This document shows, piece after piece, positions 11,399 through 24,021 of a DNA stretch of 64,000 nucleotides; positions within the stretch are counted from its first letter, which is position 1; every line of letters begins with the position of its first letter. Where the stretch lies: the NCBI RefSeq assembly GCF_905475345.1, contig NC_066605.1, positions 62,001 through 126,000 of the forward strand. The letters are read 5' to 3'. A program made the translations under genes and the position numbers. This DNA comes from Vespula vulgaris (taxonomy: Eukaryota; Arthropoda; Insecta; Hymenoptera; Vespidae). The notes below the pieces were generated by a model. That model did no database searches. It saw only the letters and a program-made list of their open reading frames with translations, and was not told where the DNA came from.

Positions 11399-13448
11399 AA
11401 AGTGCGAAATAAATTGTCGAGGAAGAAAGAAGGTGGTTACGTTCGTGTCGCGCGTGTCATATTCGTTTGTTTCGTTTGAAAAGGAAGAAAGAAATCAAAG
11501 AGCAGAAAGAGGAGAGTGAAAGGGTTGTTTGGAAAGATTCCTTTTTCATTCGAGAATTGTGCATCGTTCTTTCTCTTTGTAATTGATTCTTTCTCCGATT
11601 TTTTTCTTCGATCGACGACTGAGAAGAACAAAGAAGAACACAACAAGTTTTATTCATTGAGGAGCGTGCTTGCAACATCGTTCTGGACGCGAGTCCTTCG
11701 TTGGCGAGATGCTACTATGGATGTGGAAAGTGCGAGAAAAGTGAGATAACGAGAGACAAAGAGAGAAACAAAGGAGATCTCTCTCGCAGGAAAGAGGAAG
11801 GGAGAGAGAGAGAGAGAGAAAGAAAGATTTAGACAGAGGAAGAAGGTATACCGTGAAAGTACGTAATTGCGCTTCTGCCAGGTAGGATACTTATTTGTTA
11901 TTTCAATTTTTAAGTATTTTATCGGCAATTTTAAAAAGATTCTTAGATGTTTCTTTCTTTTTTCTTTCTTTTGTTCTTCTCTCACCATGTCAAAATCACA
12001 TGGCCCGTCAACTTCGAAAAATATCCTTTATGGAGGCAGCCTCTTGTTTCTTGAAGAAAAAAAACTCAAAATATAAATATATAAGATTAAAAAAAAAAAG
12101 AAAATAGCAAGCCGAATATGTTTTCCTCGAGATTTCGTATTTCATAGAATTTAGGAAATACGAGAAAAACTAGAATACACAGACTGGTAATATTTTGTAA
12201 GAAATTGTTATTGGGTTTTTCGCCTTACACTGTTATTTATATTGACAATTAGTAACAACACTCGGAAGGCACGTAGACGAGCATGTATAAATGTTAACGC
12301 GTACAAGCTAACAGCTGTTGAAAACCGTCATTATCAATTGAGCATGCGTAACATATGCATCTAATTCGGCTCGTTACCAGTAATGTATTTTAATTGGCCG
12401 TACGCGCTCGCAGCATCAAGGAACGCGAGCGTTTACTAAAAGTTCTTCCGCGCTAAGGATAATCTCCTAATCCCGTTTAGTAGAAAGCCGCGTTGCTTTG
12501 CGAAAGAATGAAGGATTGATTTTTGATAAACGAAGTTTTGGGATAATTGTTGTTCGGATGTATGCGAATTAGCGAATCAAGTTGAAAGAGAGACGTAGCA
12601 TTTCGAGAATATTTAATCGATTAAATAATTCATTGGTACTAAAAATCAATTGGAGATGTTTCTTTTGTCAAATAAATGGTATAATTGTAAACTGCTTCTT
12701 TTTTTTTTTCATTATCAATATCCTTAGAGTGTAACAAGGAGTTACGACTTCGTCAATTTATTTAATTATTTATATTTGTTTTTTCAAATAAATAAATTTT
12801 CATGGTATTGTTGGGTCGAGCGATAAGAAAAGAAAAAAGGAAGACAACGATATCGCGGAAAGAGAAAAGTGTTTTTGGAAAATCGACGAACACGCTTTGG
12901 TAGGCACGTCGAGTCGAATCCATCGAAAAGCAAGCATCTTAAAAGCGGTTGGTCTCTCGAATTTCTTCTCTCTATCCCTTACACATTGGTAAGGTCTGCC
13001 AAAGGACCCGTACCAAAGCCCCTGGGTCCTTTCGGACAAGAACCTTTTGTCTTGCCCGGCTGCAACTATCCCTCTCTCTCTCTCTTTCTCTCCTTATTTT
13101 TCTTTCCCTTCTTTCGAGCGCGTAAACGGAGAAGGAGCTAGAAGGATCGAACGTGTGTCACGGCCAAGAAGGAAGCTGCGAGTCGCACGCGTTTTCGTCT
13201 TTTCCCTTTGAAAGAGAAAGGATCTTAACGAGGACTGACGAAGAGATTAGGTATAATACGTACACGTGTGTGAGCTTCATAGAAGCAGTTTGTATGCTTG
13301 AAATAAAAAATTAGATAAGTATATATCCTAATTACAATAGAACTGTCAAAGTGTGATAACGATATACGTACATGCTCTCGCGTCTTCGGTTATTATAGTA
13401 TGTGCGAACTAAGCAGTTTCTTCCAACGACGGATACATTGCTGGTAAC

Positions 13449-13503
<55 letters not shown>

Positions 13504-13535
13504 CGTCCGTCCGTCCGGCCGGCCGGTCGTCCGTC
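13449..13535. repeat. Graded tetranucleotide repeat (GTCT to GTCC to GGCC)
   Basis: About twelve GTCT units pass into GTCC units, then GGCC, then back to GTCC. Each step is a single-base change of the unit, as if variant units spread by slippage. Confidence 0.9.
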
Positions 13536-14602
13536 CGTTGTCTCTCCGTGTCCGTGTGTTCATGTGCGTACGCACACCGGTAGATAGTCCGTTTAGATAA
13601 GCGGAATTCCGTTCATCTCGTTTCTCTTGCTTATCGTTCTAGCGAAACTTGCAACGCGACTCGCAAATCTTTCGGCCGAATCAGCGACTATTATTCTTTT
13701 TTCTTTTCTCTTCTTTTTCATTTCTTCTTGCTTTTGCGAAACTCTCCTTCGTCGTTCCTTCTCGATCGTAAAAAGATTACAAGCGATTAGAGAAAAAGTA
13801 TGAAACATTAATACGCACGCGCACGCGCACACGCCTAACTCGAGTAGTGAAATTGAAAAGGAATTTCTGAGCGTACCAATAAAGAATATGTAATAACGTC
13901 TATGCTCGAAAACGTATCAGAACGAAGTAGTAGTTTCGGTCGCCTCTACCCTCGTTACCTCCGCTCTGAAGATTCTCGACTTAACGAGAGAAAAGCTGAC
14001 TCCGTTCTTTCTCCTTCGTTTTATTTCTTTTCTTAAAGCAAAGTCGTGGAGCTCTCGCGCTTGATAGAGTTACGAGTTGCGTTCCGAGACTCGTCCGTGG
14101 TGTGAAAGGGCCCTTACGCAAGAGTCTCTTTCAGCCACAGCGATGGAGCTAGCGATGGAGCTAACGACGGAGCCGGCGGCGAAGGTCGGAGGTGGTCGGA
14201 GGTAGTCGGACTTGGAGGTAGACTCACGCACAAGGGCGGAGCACGCCGAGAAAAAGAGAAAGAGAGAAAGATAGTGACTTGGCAACATAAAGAATACGTA
14301 ATGCAAAACGACGCGAAAAGAGATTTCATTGGCCGACTCCAAAGGTGTTCCTCGTGCACGCCTACCGATCCACCGTTCTCTCCACCTCCTCTTCTTCGAC
14401 ACGCAATTGGCAGGGCTTAATGACGTTCTTCGTACTAAGGCCGAGACCCTTTAAACGTCCTTCCTATGTCCTCCCCATCGGAACCATCGGCAACTTCGAA
14501 ATCGAGTAGCCAAAGACTTTGACCACTACTGCCGTACTTGCTCCTGACGGAATTCGAAGATAAAATCGTCCGACTATTGGGACTGATCTACCAGTTTTAT
14601 TG

Positions 14603-14811
14603 TTAACCCTTGAAAGTTTAATACGTAAAGAAATCATGTTAATGCCATCGTGGGTGAAATTTCATCCCACAGTATTATCTTTCATTTTACATAGCAATAG
14701 GAAAAATGTGAATGCGATTAAAAGTTTTTATTTTATTATTTAATATCGGATGAAAGTATGGAGATTAATTATTGGGCTGAAATTTCACCCACGATAGCTT
14801 TTAAGGGTTAA
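14603..14811. mobile_element. piggyBac-like MITE with TTAA target duplication
   Basis: TTAA at 14603-14606 and 14808-14811 flank a 201-bp AT-rich segment. Its left end is CCCTTGAAAGTTTA, close to the known piggyBac end CCCTAGAAAGATA. The right end is the inverted match TTTTAAGGG. Inside lies a perfect 18-bp inverted repeat: ATCGTGGGTGAAATTTCA at 14647-14664 and its complement at 14778-14795. Asymmetric ends with subterminal repeats are typical of piggyBac elements. There is no coding capacity, so this is a non-autonomous copy. It ends about 250 bp before the eya coding start, within the intron or leader. Confidence 0.75.
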
Positions 14812-15059
14812 CGAAGTAATTCATTTATTTATCAGATTTTTCATCCTACATGGAGATCCACATATTGCATAACAAATTACATAAAAAAATATTCACGGAA
14901 TTATCGTACGAACGTCCCGCAGAACCACGCCGCGTCTCCATTATAGAAGCCATTTCTCTTTCCTTTGTGCGATCATAGATCGAATACTTTTGAAAGAACG
15001 ATCTTCGAAAGTAAAATTTTCAATCGGCTCGTGTGCGTTCGTGTTTTAGGTAGAGTGAT

Positions 15060-18000
15060 ATGTTAACCGAAGACAATGACCCGACGAAACCAGCAGGCGT
15101 TTTAGACAATGCTGGCAACGTGTCTTCCTCGACGGAGGCCTCGGTACAGCACCCTCGCAGCACAAACAATGGTGGGCAATATTTCTCTAACTCCATTGGC
15201 GTAGAACCCGAGAGAAAATGACGTGATAACGTTTCGAGTATCAATATCATCACATGCGATTGTCCAATCGCTTATCGTTTCATTCATTATTTTCATTTAA
15301 TTCCACGGAGTTCGATCGGTTATGAACGAAAGAGCGCTCTGATGAATTTCGCTTGGAATAGAAATATCTGCTTGACTGTGTTATATATTTGCTTGTTCGT
15401 ACGGGCAGAAACCGAAGTTAAAAACGAAGTCCAGGACTGTCCGGAGAACGAAAGTGTGCCGGGTAGCGAATTGTACATCGACGAGAATGCCGAGGAAAAG
15501 GAGCAGGAGTATCCGGATTCTATGGAAAAGGCTGACTACGGTACTCTCTATGGCGCCAATCAATACTATAACAGGTATGCGATTGATTATCGCCGATGGA
15601 ATAGTATGCCTCTAGATAGTTCCATTATTTCCTGGTCGCGTTGTGATTATGCGATTAATGATGACGACGGCGACGACGTCGATAGAACGTCGTTCCCTAA
15701 TCCGTTCAGTTTCGAGTGTCAAGAATATTGCGTTTTGTATTTTACATAGAAACAGCCCGCGGTGATTCAGGCTTTCATTTTGCTTGGATGTTTCTACGTA
15801 TATACGTACGTCACGTAATTTGAACTCTGTGGTTAAACTTGGTTTTAATCAATGGCGGATGATCGTTTATACTTTATGTTATTCGTAACTTTATTCGAAG
15901 CCCATAAGGAACGTCCGCTAAAAAAGTGGTCACTTTTGATTTTTATTCGAACTCGACAGATCGATAGAACAAACGTTTTACGACTATATCATAAACCGCT
16001 GGAGATAATCGAAGATACTAAGTAAAAAGGATGACGTGTTTTTTTTTTTCTTTTTTTATGGCTAATCGCGATACGATAAAAAAGGTTTCGTACGCGAACG
16101 CACTTTTTCGTCGTTGTTCCTTCGATTAATTGAGATTAGCATCTATTAATTCGATTTTAGCATATACAATTCGCCTACTTACGGATCGACGACGGGCACC
16201 AAGAACACGTCGAGCTTGCAAAGCTCTTATCTAACTTCGTACACAACCCCAAGCACGATGACGCAGTATTCGTCGTATGCCGGCTACAATAGTGGTACCA
16301 CGACGTTCCCTAACGTAGGACAAAATATATCCTCGGCTTCCCAGGTGAAAAGCAAGAGAAAAAAATATGCGCGCGTGTACACGTTTCAAACGTTGCGATG
16401 AAAAATAGACTCGAACCATCTGTTTGTTTAAAACCGAACGCATTTATCTTCCTTCCCAGAAGCTGGACTATACCGCTTATGGTAGCAGTTTGTACGGAAA
16501 CGACAGGGTACCCCTTCAATATTCTGGCTATTATCCGATGCCTGGTTACCACACGACTCATACGTCCTTCAACATAGGAAATCTCAACTTTGCTGGTAAA
16601 TTAAATCATCGCGTGCATGCGTTACACGGCTCCAAAAAATAAGTCTGAATAATTATTCTTATCGTTTCATTCGTACGATCATTTTTAAAATTGATTTATT
16701 GCATCTTATTAATTGTCTTTTTCACGCAAAAACAAAAAAAAAACAAAAAGATTCGACGAAGACAGCACTCACGCTGGACGCGAGCGCTCATGATGCGAGT
16801 GACCCGACCGCACGAGAGACCACAAACGTCGAAGGTAATACGAGTCATTTCGGATCGATCGTATCGCTTTATCGCTGGTATTTTCGATAAACGTCAACAC
16901 CGGTTCGGAGGATCGAGCGCACGAGTCTGTAAACTTACTTTGACGAGCATACGCTCTAATTCAAAGTTTATCTGCAAAAGTAACAATATTAATTAATCGT
17001 TCGTGATCATCGAGAAAAACTATTGAATCCTTTAAAGAGCGATTGAAAGATCAATTAAATCGAACGATATTTTTTCCATAGGGACTACAGCGAAGCCCTG
17101 CAGACGCGGTAGGCGGCAGAGCGGAAGCGGAAACAGTATCGGTTCCGCGGACACGACGGAAGCCGGCCCCGATCGTATATTCATTTGGGATCTCGACGAA
17201 ACCATAGTCGTGTTTCATTCGCTTCTCACTGGTCAATTCGCTACGAAGCACCGAAAAGATCCTACCTTGCTCGCACAGGTAGCCTACAGGATGGAGGAAA
17301 TGATATTTAATTTGGCCGACACACACTTTTTCTTCAACGACATTGAGGTCAGTCGAGAGGTCTCGAATATCGTTATCTCTCTCTCTCTCTCTCTCTTCTA
17401 GATCTCGATCGAAATACGTTTGATGTTCTCAAATACGTCCGGACACATCTTACCCAACCACGTATCTCGTTGTTTGTCAGGATTGCGATCAAGTACACAT
17501 AGACGACGTATCGTCAGACGACAACGGACAGGACCTATCCTCGTACAATTTCGCAACGGACGGCTTTCAATGTGCTTCGGCGAACAACGGTATATGCCTA
17601 GCCTCCGGGGTACGCGGTGGCGTAGATTGGATGAGAAAGCTCGCCTTCCGTTATCGCAAGATAAAGGAGATCTACTGTAATTATCGCAACAACGTTGGCG
17701 GTCTGCTCGGAGCGGCGAAACGCGAACAATGGGTCCAGCTGCGTTCAGAGATCGAAGTTCTCACCGATAATTGGCTGACGTCGGCCGTCAAGTGTCTCAG
17801 TTTGATCAACAAGAGAAGCCATTGCATCAACATTCTCGTAACCACCACCCAACTTGTGCCGGCCCTCTCCAAGGTCCTTCTATTCGGTATCGGTGGAATA
17901 TTTCCTATAGAGAATATTTATTCCGCATCTAAAATAGGTCGGTGTACTACCTCAATTCGTACAAGTTGTTATCGAAAAAATACGCATAATTTTGTTTCCT

Positions 18001-18193
18001 CTTTGCTTCAGGAAAAGAGAGTTGCTTCGGAAGGGTGGTGGCTCGTTTCGGTCGTAGATGTACGTACGTCGTGATAGGAGATGATTCCGACGAGGAGACG
18101 GCAGCGAGAGCGCACAATTTTCCTTTCTGGCGAATAAACAGTCACTCGGATACTCAGGCGCTTTATAACGCTTTGGAAATGGGATTCCTTTAA
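15060..18193 (+). CDS. eya: Eyes absent (Eya): HAD-family protein phosphatase and transcription co-activator
   Basis: Eya joins Sine oculis/Six and Dachshund in eye, muscle and gonad development, and carries an aspartate-based phosphatase. Exons: 15060-15171, 15409-15574, 16161-16344, 16460-16595, 16751-16834, 17082-17347, 17481-17937 and 18012-18193. All joins keep frame, giving 528 residues. Residues 1-256 are variable and rich in Tyr, Ser, Thr and Gly (the transactivation part). The Eya domain runs from about 257 to the end, with the HAD motif WDLDETIVVFH (catalytic Asp 264 and 266), CDQVHIDDVSSDDNGQD, GVRGGVDWMRKLAFRYRKIK, LVTTTQLVPALSKVLL and a closing PFWRINSHSDTQALYNALE. The start is the first ATG after an in-frame TAG in its exon, so any upstream exons are untranslated; an alternative N-terminus cannot be excluded. 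Confidence 0.97.
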
Positions 18194-18433
18194 CCTGCTT
18201 CCCTGATGAGAAGACAAAGGCAAGAGAAAAAGAGAAAGAAGAACGAGGACGTTTCTTTAAAGACGAGTTCTCTTTTGTGAAAAAGAGTGAAAAGCTTATA
18301 GCAAAAAATCAACGATAAGGATGAAATGAAAAAAATGGGTCCAGGGTCCACAAGTGATATATAACAAACGAATGAAAGTATAACGAGCGGAGATAATTAA
18401 AAAGGGGTGAAAAAAAGATGAAAGTATACAAAA

Positions 18434-18754
18434 ACAGGGTGTTTTCTGAGTATCTGCGATAAATTTCTATCATAAATATATAACGAATTTATCATTTGAA
18501 CGAAAAAACTAATGTATCGCTGAAAGCTTCGAAAGTACGTATATCTCGGCAGGATCACTTTCAATCCTGAAGAAATAATAAACTCGTGTGTTAACTTCTA
18601 TCGTTAAGATACGGTTCGCAAAAAATGGGTACGCGCATACATATCTGAAAAGTATTCAAATAAAAATTGAACCTTTTCGTTAAGCGTTTGACTCCAATCG
18701 TCGGAGATCCTTGAATAGATCTAATTTGTCGCGTACGATCAGTAAACACCCTGT
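18434..18754. mobile_element. Candidate 321-bp MITE with ACAGGGTGTTT inverted ends
   Basis: The left end starts ACAGGGTGTTTTCTGAG. The right end, read on the other strand, starts ACAGGGTGTTTACTGAT. The two match at 15 of the first 16 positions, and similarity continues more weakly for about 15 bases (GCGATAAATTT against GCGACAAATTA). There is no transposase frame. A TA follows the right end, as for mariner/Tc1 insertions, but the left flank reads AA, so the target duplication is not proven. It lies about 240 bp past the eya stop, so it is probably part of the eya 3' UTR, and it contains one AATAAA. Confidence 0.65.
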
Positions 18755-20720
18755 AAAATTGACAGTCGAACGAGCTTATTTTCAGTCGATCGTTCAAGAT
18801 CTTTTCGAGAAGAAATTTCATTTTTTTCTTCTTTTCCCTGTTAATTGCGACAAACGATTCATCCTTTCTGTGTACTTAAAACAAAAAACGGAGCACGGTA
18901 CATACCGGCTTTTTTCTCTTCTTCTTCTTCTTCTCCTCTCGTCTATTCATTTCCTTTTTTCTTGCCTCGTTTGTCGATACTCGCGTAAAAAACAAAACTA
19001 GCAAAATCTAAAACGTCGTACGTCTCTCGGTTCGAATTCATTTTACTGTTTTAATTGTTCTTTTCATTGTTTCCGTTTATTTTCAAATGTAAAATAAGAA
19101 CGAGCACAAAGTTATATTGATTTTAAAGTTATACTTTAGTATTAAAAGAACGATGTATAAACTTTCGCCTCTAGTACATACAATAGCGTGACACTCGACG
19201 TGCGTTGCGAAGAAGTTAACAAACACGTGAATTTTATTTTTGCCGTGGAAGCGATCGACGTGAACAAGCGTGAGATTAAAAAACGATAGGAGATTAATAA
19301 TTATTAAGAAAACAGAAATTAATAAATATAAATATGTGTGTATATGTACACTATAATGGAGAGAGAAATTGAGAGCGGAAGGGAGGGAGGGAGAGAGAAC
19401 AGAAACAAGTGCGAGAGTGATCAAAATTAATTAGATAATCTTATTAAAGCATAGGATGGGACACGATTAGCGCAAAGTTAAAGACGTTGAACGACTGTGA
19501 AAGTAATTTAATGTAAGTTTCATGAAATATAAGCTCGTTAGGGGGAGACTGTAATTCGAAATATAATCAAGTTACATTGTACAGCGGCATTTTATGTTTT
19601 ATCGATCATCGAGAGAGAGTTAACGAAGGGAGAAAGAAGCAAGACGAGAAAGAAGAGACGAAACGAAAGTAAAATAACGAAATAGATATTTCTTCCTGTT
19701 GAGATCGTATGTACATGCAACGTATACGAGCGAATCGCTATCCGTTTCAATTCGCCAAATAGTTTGCGTTTCTCTTTCCTTTTTTAAATTCTATTTAAAG
19801 GAAAAGAAAGTAAAAGTATATCGTTGCAAGTTCGACGATCGTAAAAATGTATGTATGTACGTATGTAGATACTTCGAAATAAGTATGTACTTTACTTTTT
19901 TCCTTCTTACGGACAAACGCACAAACGGCATACAATTACATCTCTCTAATTTTTATCATTAATAAGAATAATTAAGTGTCTTTTAACAATTCGAACAAGT
20001 CGAAAGGTAAAGATCGCGTATCGACGTTCCAAAATTTTGTTTAATGCATGTTACCTCTTTGTCGCTGGTTGTGATGTAGCCATTATTGACCTATAAGAAC
20101 CGTTTATAAGGAAATATTTATGAAATCAAACATAATTACTTTGTTATAATAGATTCTTATCGTTAGAAAATTTTTAGCAATTTTTATAGCGACAGCGTAT
20201 TTTTATAAAACGCTTTCATTAAAGTCTGATAGATCTTTTCTTACTTATGGTATGGCTGCATCACCATTCGCCGCTTACGAAGCGTGCGTGCATCGAGTAA
20301 AAGATACGACACAAATCAATTTACCTGTACTTACGTCAATCTTCTAATACACATACGATACCATATCATACCACGCCATACGTCAGATAATTTGCATTTC
20401 TTTCTGGTAATATATCCCGACCGATCAAAACGAATTAGAGGCTACTTCTTTGCCCAAACAAACAGCACATTTTAATTTCCAAATTACATAAGCATAGATT
20501 AATCGAGCCTCTTCAAATATTTGACTCTACGATTAAAGATATACAAAAACAAAAAAAATCTCACGAGAAAGCGATATCGAGTAATTGTTGTTAAAAATAT
20601 TTTTTTCATTTCCTTAATCCTTTTCTTCCCTTCTTCTTCGTTTTTTTTTTTTTTTGCATTCAATAAAAAAGTAACATGCTACTAAGAAAATATGAACAGT
20701 CAAGTTCGTACATAGTGATA

Positions 20721-20750
20721 CGCGCGCACGCACACACACACACACAGACA
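20721..20750. repeat. (CA)n microsatellite
   Basis: CGCGCACG followed by CA units and a GACA tail, in the shared 3' region between eya and the protease. Confidence 0.85.
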
Positions 20751-20854
20751 GACATCTATAGAGCGTGTAGTTTACCGCATAGAGAGAGAAAGAGAGAGCT
20801 AAGATCGTTAAAATCTATTCTCCGTAAGAAGAAGAAAAAAATAATAAATCCCTG

Positions 20855-23400
20855 TTATATCGTAACATACGTCGGTGCGGTCAAAACGCCGCAATTGTTA
20901 TCCTGTTGCGCCATAAGTATGTAACCATCGTTACCCCAGTAATTTGACCATGAATTCTTTATTAGCCAATAAGCCTTTCCTTTCAGTATACCATAGCCAA
21001 CAGCTAAGACGGCGTGATCCAACTTGTCCTCCGTATTACCTAAATCACAAAAACTCGATGCATGCAAGACATAACTACTAGAGTTAGAAGTTAAAGATAA
21101 AGATTACTTACCGCACGCGGCTTCGTAATAGACACCATGCGAATAAAAGGAAAATGTTTTGTGAGATGCGTCGATAGCGACAGAAATTGGACCATGGTTC
21201 GCTAGAGCTATCTTTAAAGCGTCCACGTTTCCCGGTGTGACATTAACGTATCCCGAAATCTTAGCTGCCATAGTAACATTGTTAACATGACAAAATCCAT
21301 CCTAAAAGATATCGCAAAATGATTTACATTTCTGAAGAATAACGACGAACGAAGTTGCACCAGGACAAAACTTGAAGACTTTGTCAAACTTTTCTCACCT
21401 GGCCTAAATAACCGCCATATTCATCTTCGGATGGTAATCCGCCATGCTTCATAATCCACTGATAGGATCGAAAATCCTCACCGCCATCGCATCCGTTATT
21501 ACCAAAGCCCCATGAACAGTCGATGAGGGCCTTGTAAATAAAAGAAGAAAAAAAAAAAAAGATCGTAATTCGGCACGGTGAAAGGAAGGAAGATTTCTTT
21601 TGTCATCAATCAAACTGTCGTACCTGTTGAGATAAGCGTACTAACTTTCCATATCTCATATAATACGCCCCTTCCACCGCACCGGTTGTGCCAAAACTCC
21701 AACAGGATCCGCATACAGATTGATCTGCGGTATAGACGATTTCGTTATACGAAATCTTTCCTCTCATTTTTATATACGCGATCTTTGTCATCTACATTTA
21801 TACCGATATACGTCACCTTTAACGGGTGTCACAGCACCATACAGCCTCCAATCCAAATTGTCGGGAACGCTGGCTATCTCTCTTTCGATATCATGAGGAA
21901 ATGGTTCACCGCCATTGTAACCTTTTGTATACTGTTTGCCACGCAAAGCTTTCATTTCAAGAGCAGAACGATCGGCCAGATGATTCACATCCAGTTGATA
22001 TCCCAAGTTCGCACGGTTGATCGAATGAATGAATCTGCAAGATTTCACACATGTTCGACTTTGATCTTTTGCCCTGTTATCGCAAAATTTAATATGGAAG
22101 AAAAGGAAGCGAGAAGAGAAAACGATATAGACCTCATATTCTGTCGAAATAATTCCTTGCGTTTAATATGTTCGGTTTCGTTCTTGTAATATTTTTTATG
22201 TGTTTTCTTAAACTTCTTAAATGCTACATTTACGTGCTCATCATAATTATGAATAAATTCCTGCATAGGATTGAACGTATATATATGTTTATCTCCAGGT
22301 CCAGGGAAACTAATGCACGTAGAATCTAAAATTGCATATCATATATATTTTTGTATGGCAATTCATTAGATTTAGATTTATTAATATTATGAGAAAAAAT
22401 AAGACAAGTACTTTCCGTAACTCTGAACACATCTGGGCTGGGAGCATCGAAGGAGTACCAATCGTAATCCAGATAATAATGATCGTAATGAGAACCGAGC
22501 AAGCTGTTAAAACCGATCATTTCGTATCTCACCGGTATAGGTTCCTTCTTTTGCGGTAGATATGGAGATTTCTGTGGTGCAGTAGATTCGTATATTAAAA
22601 AGGACAAACGAACGAACGAACAAAGCAAGAAACTTATCGACTAAGCTCCATTATCTCATCTTATCATTTCAATACCTTATAACGTATCCACAACGTATAC
22701 TTATTCTGTTTGTCACCAAAGTTTTCAACAAGCCTCCATTTTTCACACGACAAACCATTTAAAACATCCTCTCCGATACACTAAATATTAATTTTTTATT
22801 ATATCACTATATTCCATTAACGTATAAATTGTCAAGGGTAACGAGAGAGGAATAATCGTATACCTCCATTCCAGTTGTATCAGGAATAATACTCTGCGGA
22901 TGAATCTTAAAATCGCTAGAACCATTTACTTGAAGACACGTTTCTTCATTCGTGATAGATTCCGTAGTAATAGGTGCAACTTTGATACTAGTACCATACA
23001 ATCCTTTACTGGCAAGTTGGAAAGTCTTAACTATTCCTGGAGAAACGAATTGAGCTTGTTCGCATAAATCTAACAAAACCGACATTCATTTGAACCGTTA
23101 AAAATCCATTGATTACCTCCATAATAATCAATTCGACTAGATCCACTTTTCCCATCGTACCATGCATAAAAAGGTTCGCGTATTTCGGCGTACGGAATGT
23201 ACAATGTACCTTTTGCAGTGTAAGCTTTACTAAATGTCGGAGATTTTAACTTCTCGGCATAAACAATACCTGAAATAATATAATTGGAGAGTACAAATTT
23301 GATAAACGTGTAAGGAGCGTCTTATATTCTATTAGAATAAAGTAATTGAATTAAACTTACCGAGAAGTATTAGAACCAAAGCACATCTAATGTGAATCAT
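20855..23400 (-). CDS. 26-29-p: 26-29-p type papain-family cysteine protease
   Basis: This is the insect hemocyte 26/29-kDa cysteine protease family (peptidase C1A), secreted or lysosomal. Exons, high to low: 23361-23400, 23117-23269, 22864-23036, 22676-22780, 22412-22571, 22133-22325, 21817-22034, 21624-21724, 21399-21530, 21112-21301 and 20855-21039. The frame is kept, giving 549 residues, the length I know for the fly protein. A signal peptide (MIHIRCALVLILLG) opens it. A long N-terminal region follows, with NKYTLWIRYK and SHYDHYYLDYDWY. Next is an I29-type inhibitor prodomain (about 242-310), then the mature protease with CGSCWSFG (catalytic Cys about 355), NNGCDGGED, LDHAVLAVGYG (His about 497) and IKNSWSNYWGNDGY (Asn about 517). 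All catalytic residues are present. It is divergent to the caspase gene. Confidence 0.96.
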
Positions 23401-23856
23401 TGCACACTAATGTCTATAACAGAAATAATAGTTTCCACAAGAGTCGAGTTCGCTCGATTGTTGCTCGAAAGATAACAAGGTGACCTATGTAATTTATTTT
23501 ATTGTTATGTATCATAATCTGTGATGATATGAAAATACTTAATACAATATAACAAACAAGTTAAATAACGTTTAAACGTAACGAAACGTAACATTTATAA
23601 AACACATTTTTAATTTAGTTCTTTTTTTTTCTTTTAATAAGAATTATCAGAAAGTACCTTGAAATAAGTAAATAAATTTTTTTCTCGATTTGAAACTCCT
23701 TATTCTCTAAATGCGTAATTCATTTTCTTCTAACTTGTTATCACCTTCTCTTCAATTTTTTTATTCTTATACTTTAGTCTTTTTGGCTTATAGTGACTTA
23801 TCTGTAATAAGCAAGAAAAGAAAGAAGAAAAAAAGAGCAACAACAAGTAATCATCT

Positions 23857-23930
23857 TTCTCTCTCTCCCACTCTCCCTCTTTCCCTCTCCCCCTCTCCCT
23901 CTCCCTCTCCCTCTCTTCCTCTTTTTCAAT
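23857..23930. repeat. CT-rich imperfect repeat
   Basis: Mixed CTCTCC and TCCCTC units over about 75 bases, almost pure pyrimidine on the plus strand. Confidence 0.85.
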
Positions 23931-24011
23931 TCAATTAATGTCAACACGAGCGTCGTATATACATTAGACATACACAAGTATATCAATCAGTATTACCAAG
24001 CATTCGATATT

Positions 24012-24021
24012 GAAAATCCCC
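24012..24021 (-). promoter_or_regulatory. Candidate NF-kB (Relish/Dif/Dorsal) binding site
   Basis: On the minus strand the sequence is GGGGATTTTC, a perfect match to the kB consensus GGGRNWYYCC-type sites and to known insect kB sites. It lies about 610 bp from the protease start and 640 bp from the Dredd start. Dredd acts directly upstream of Relish in the Imd pathway, so feedback control is plausible. That is inference from one motif. Confidence 0.4.

Larger units (their letters stand above)
4880..14602. other. Gene-free stretch upstream of eyes absent
   Basis: Nearly 10 kb without any exon I can support. The open frames here are short, lack homology that I recognise and often run through simple repeats. 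The eya coding exon at 15060 has a splice acceptor (TTTTAG) just before it and an in-frame TAG between that acceptor and the ATG, so untranslated 5' exons must lie in this stretch. A possible promoter-like patch is at 11040-11110, with CCACGTGACC and a GC-rich run. At 11717 a short upstream frame, MDVESARK, meets a GTGAGA donor, which would suit a 5' UTR exon. Both are guesses. Confidence 0.5.
18194..20854. other. Convergent 3' regions of eya and the 26-29-p protease
   Basis: No coding exon is seen. The DNA is AT-rich and holds the 3' UTRs of two genes that face each other. Candidate poly(A) signals for eya include AATAAA at about 18576 and 19320. Short GA-rich and GGGA-rich runs lie near 19370-19400. 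A (CA)n run is at 20721-20750. Confidence 0.5.

Noticed and set aside
13449..13535. CRISPR-like or satellite array
   Set aside because: The repeat unit is four bases without spacers, a simple microsatellite in a eukaryotic genome.
11717..15059. Upstream eya coding start at the ATG near 11717
   Set aside because: Spliced to the 15050 acceptor, the frame meets a stop within three codons; at best it is a small upstream frame.
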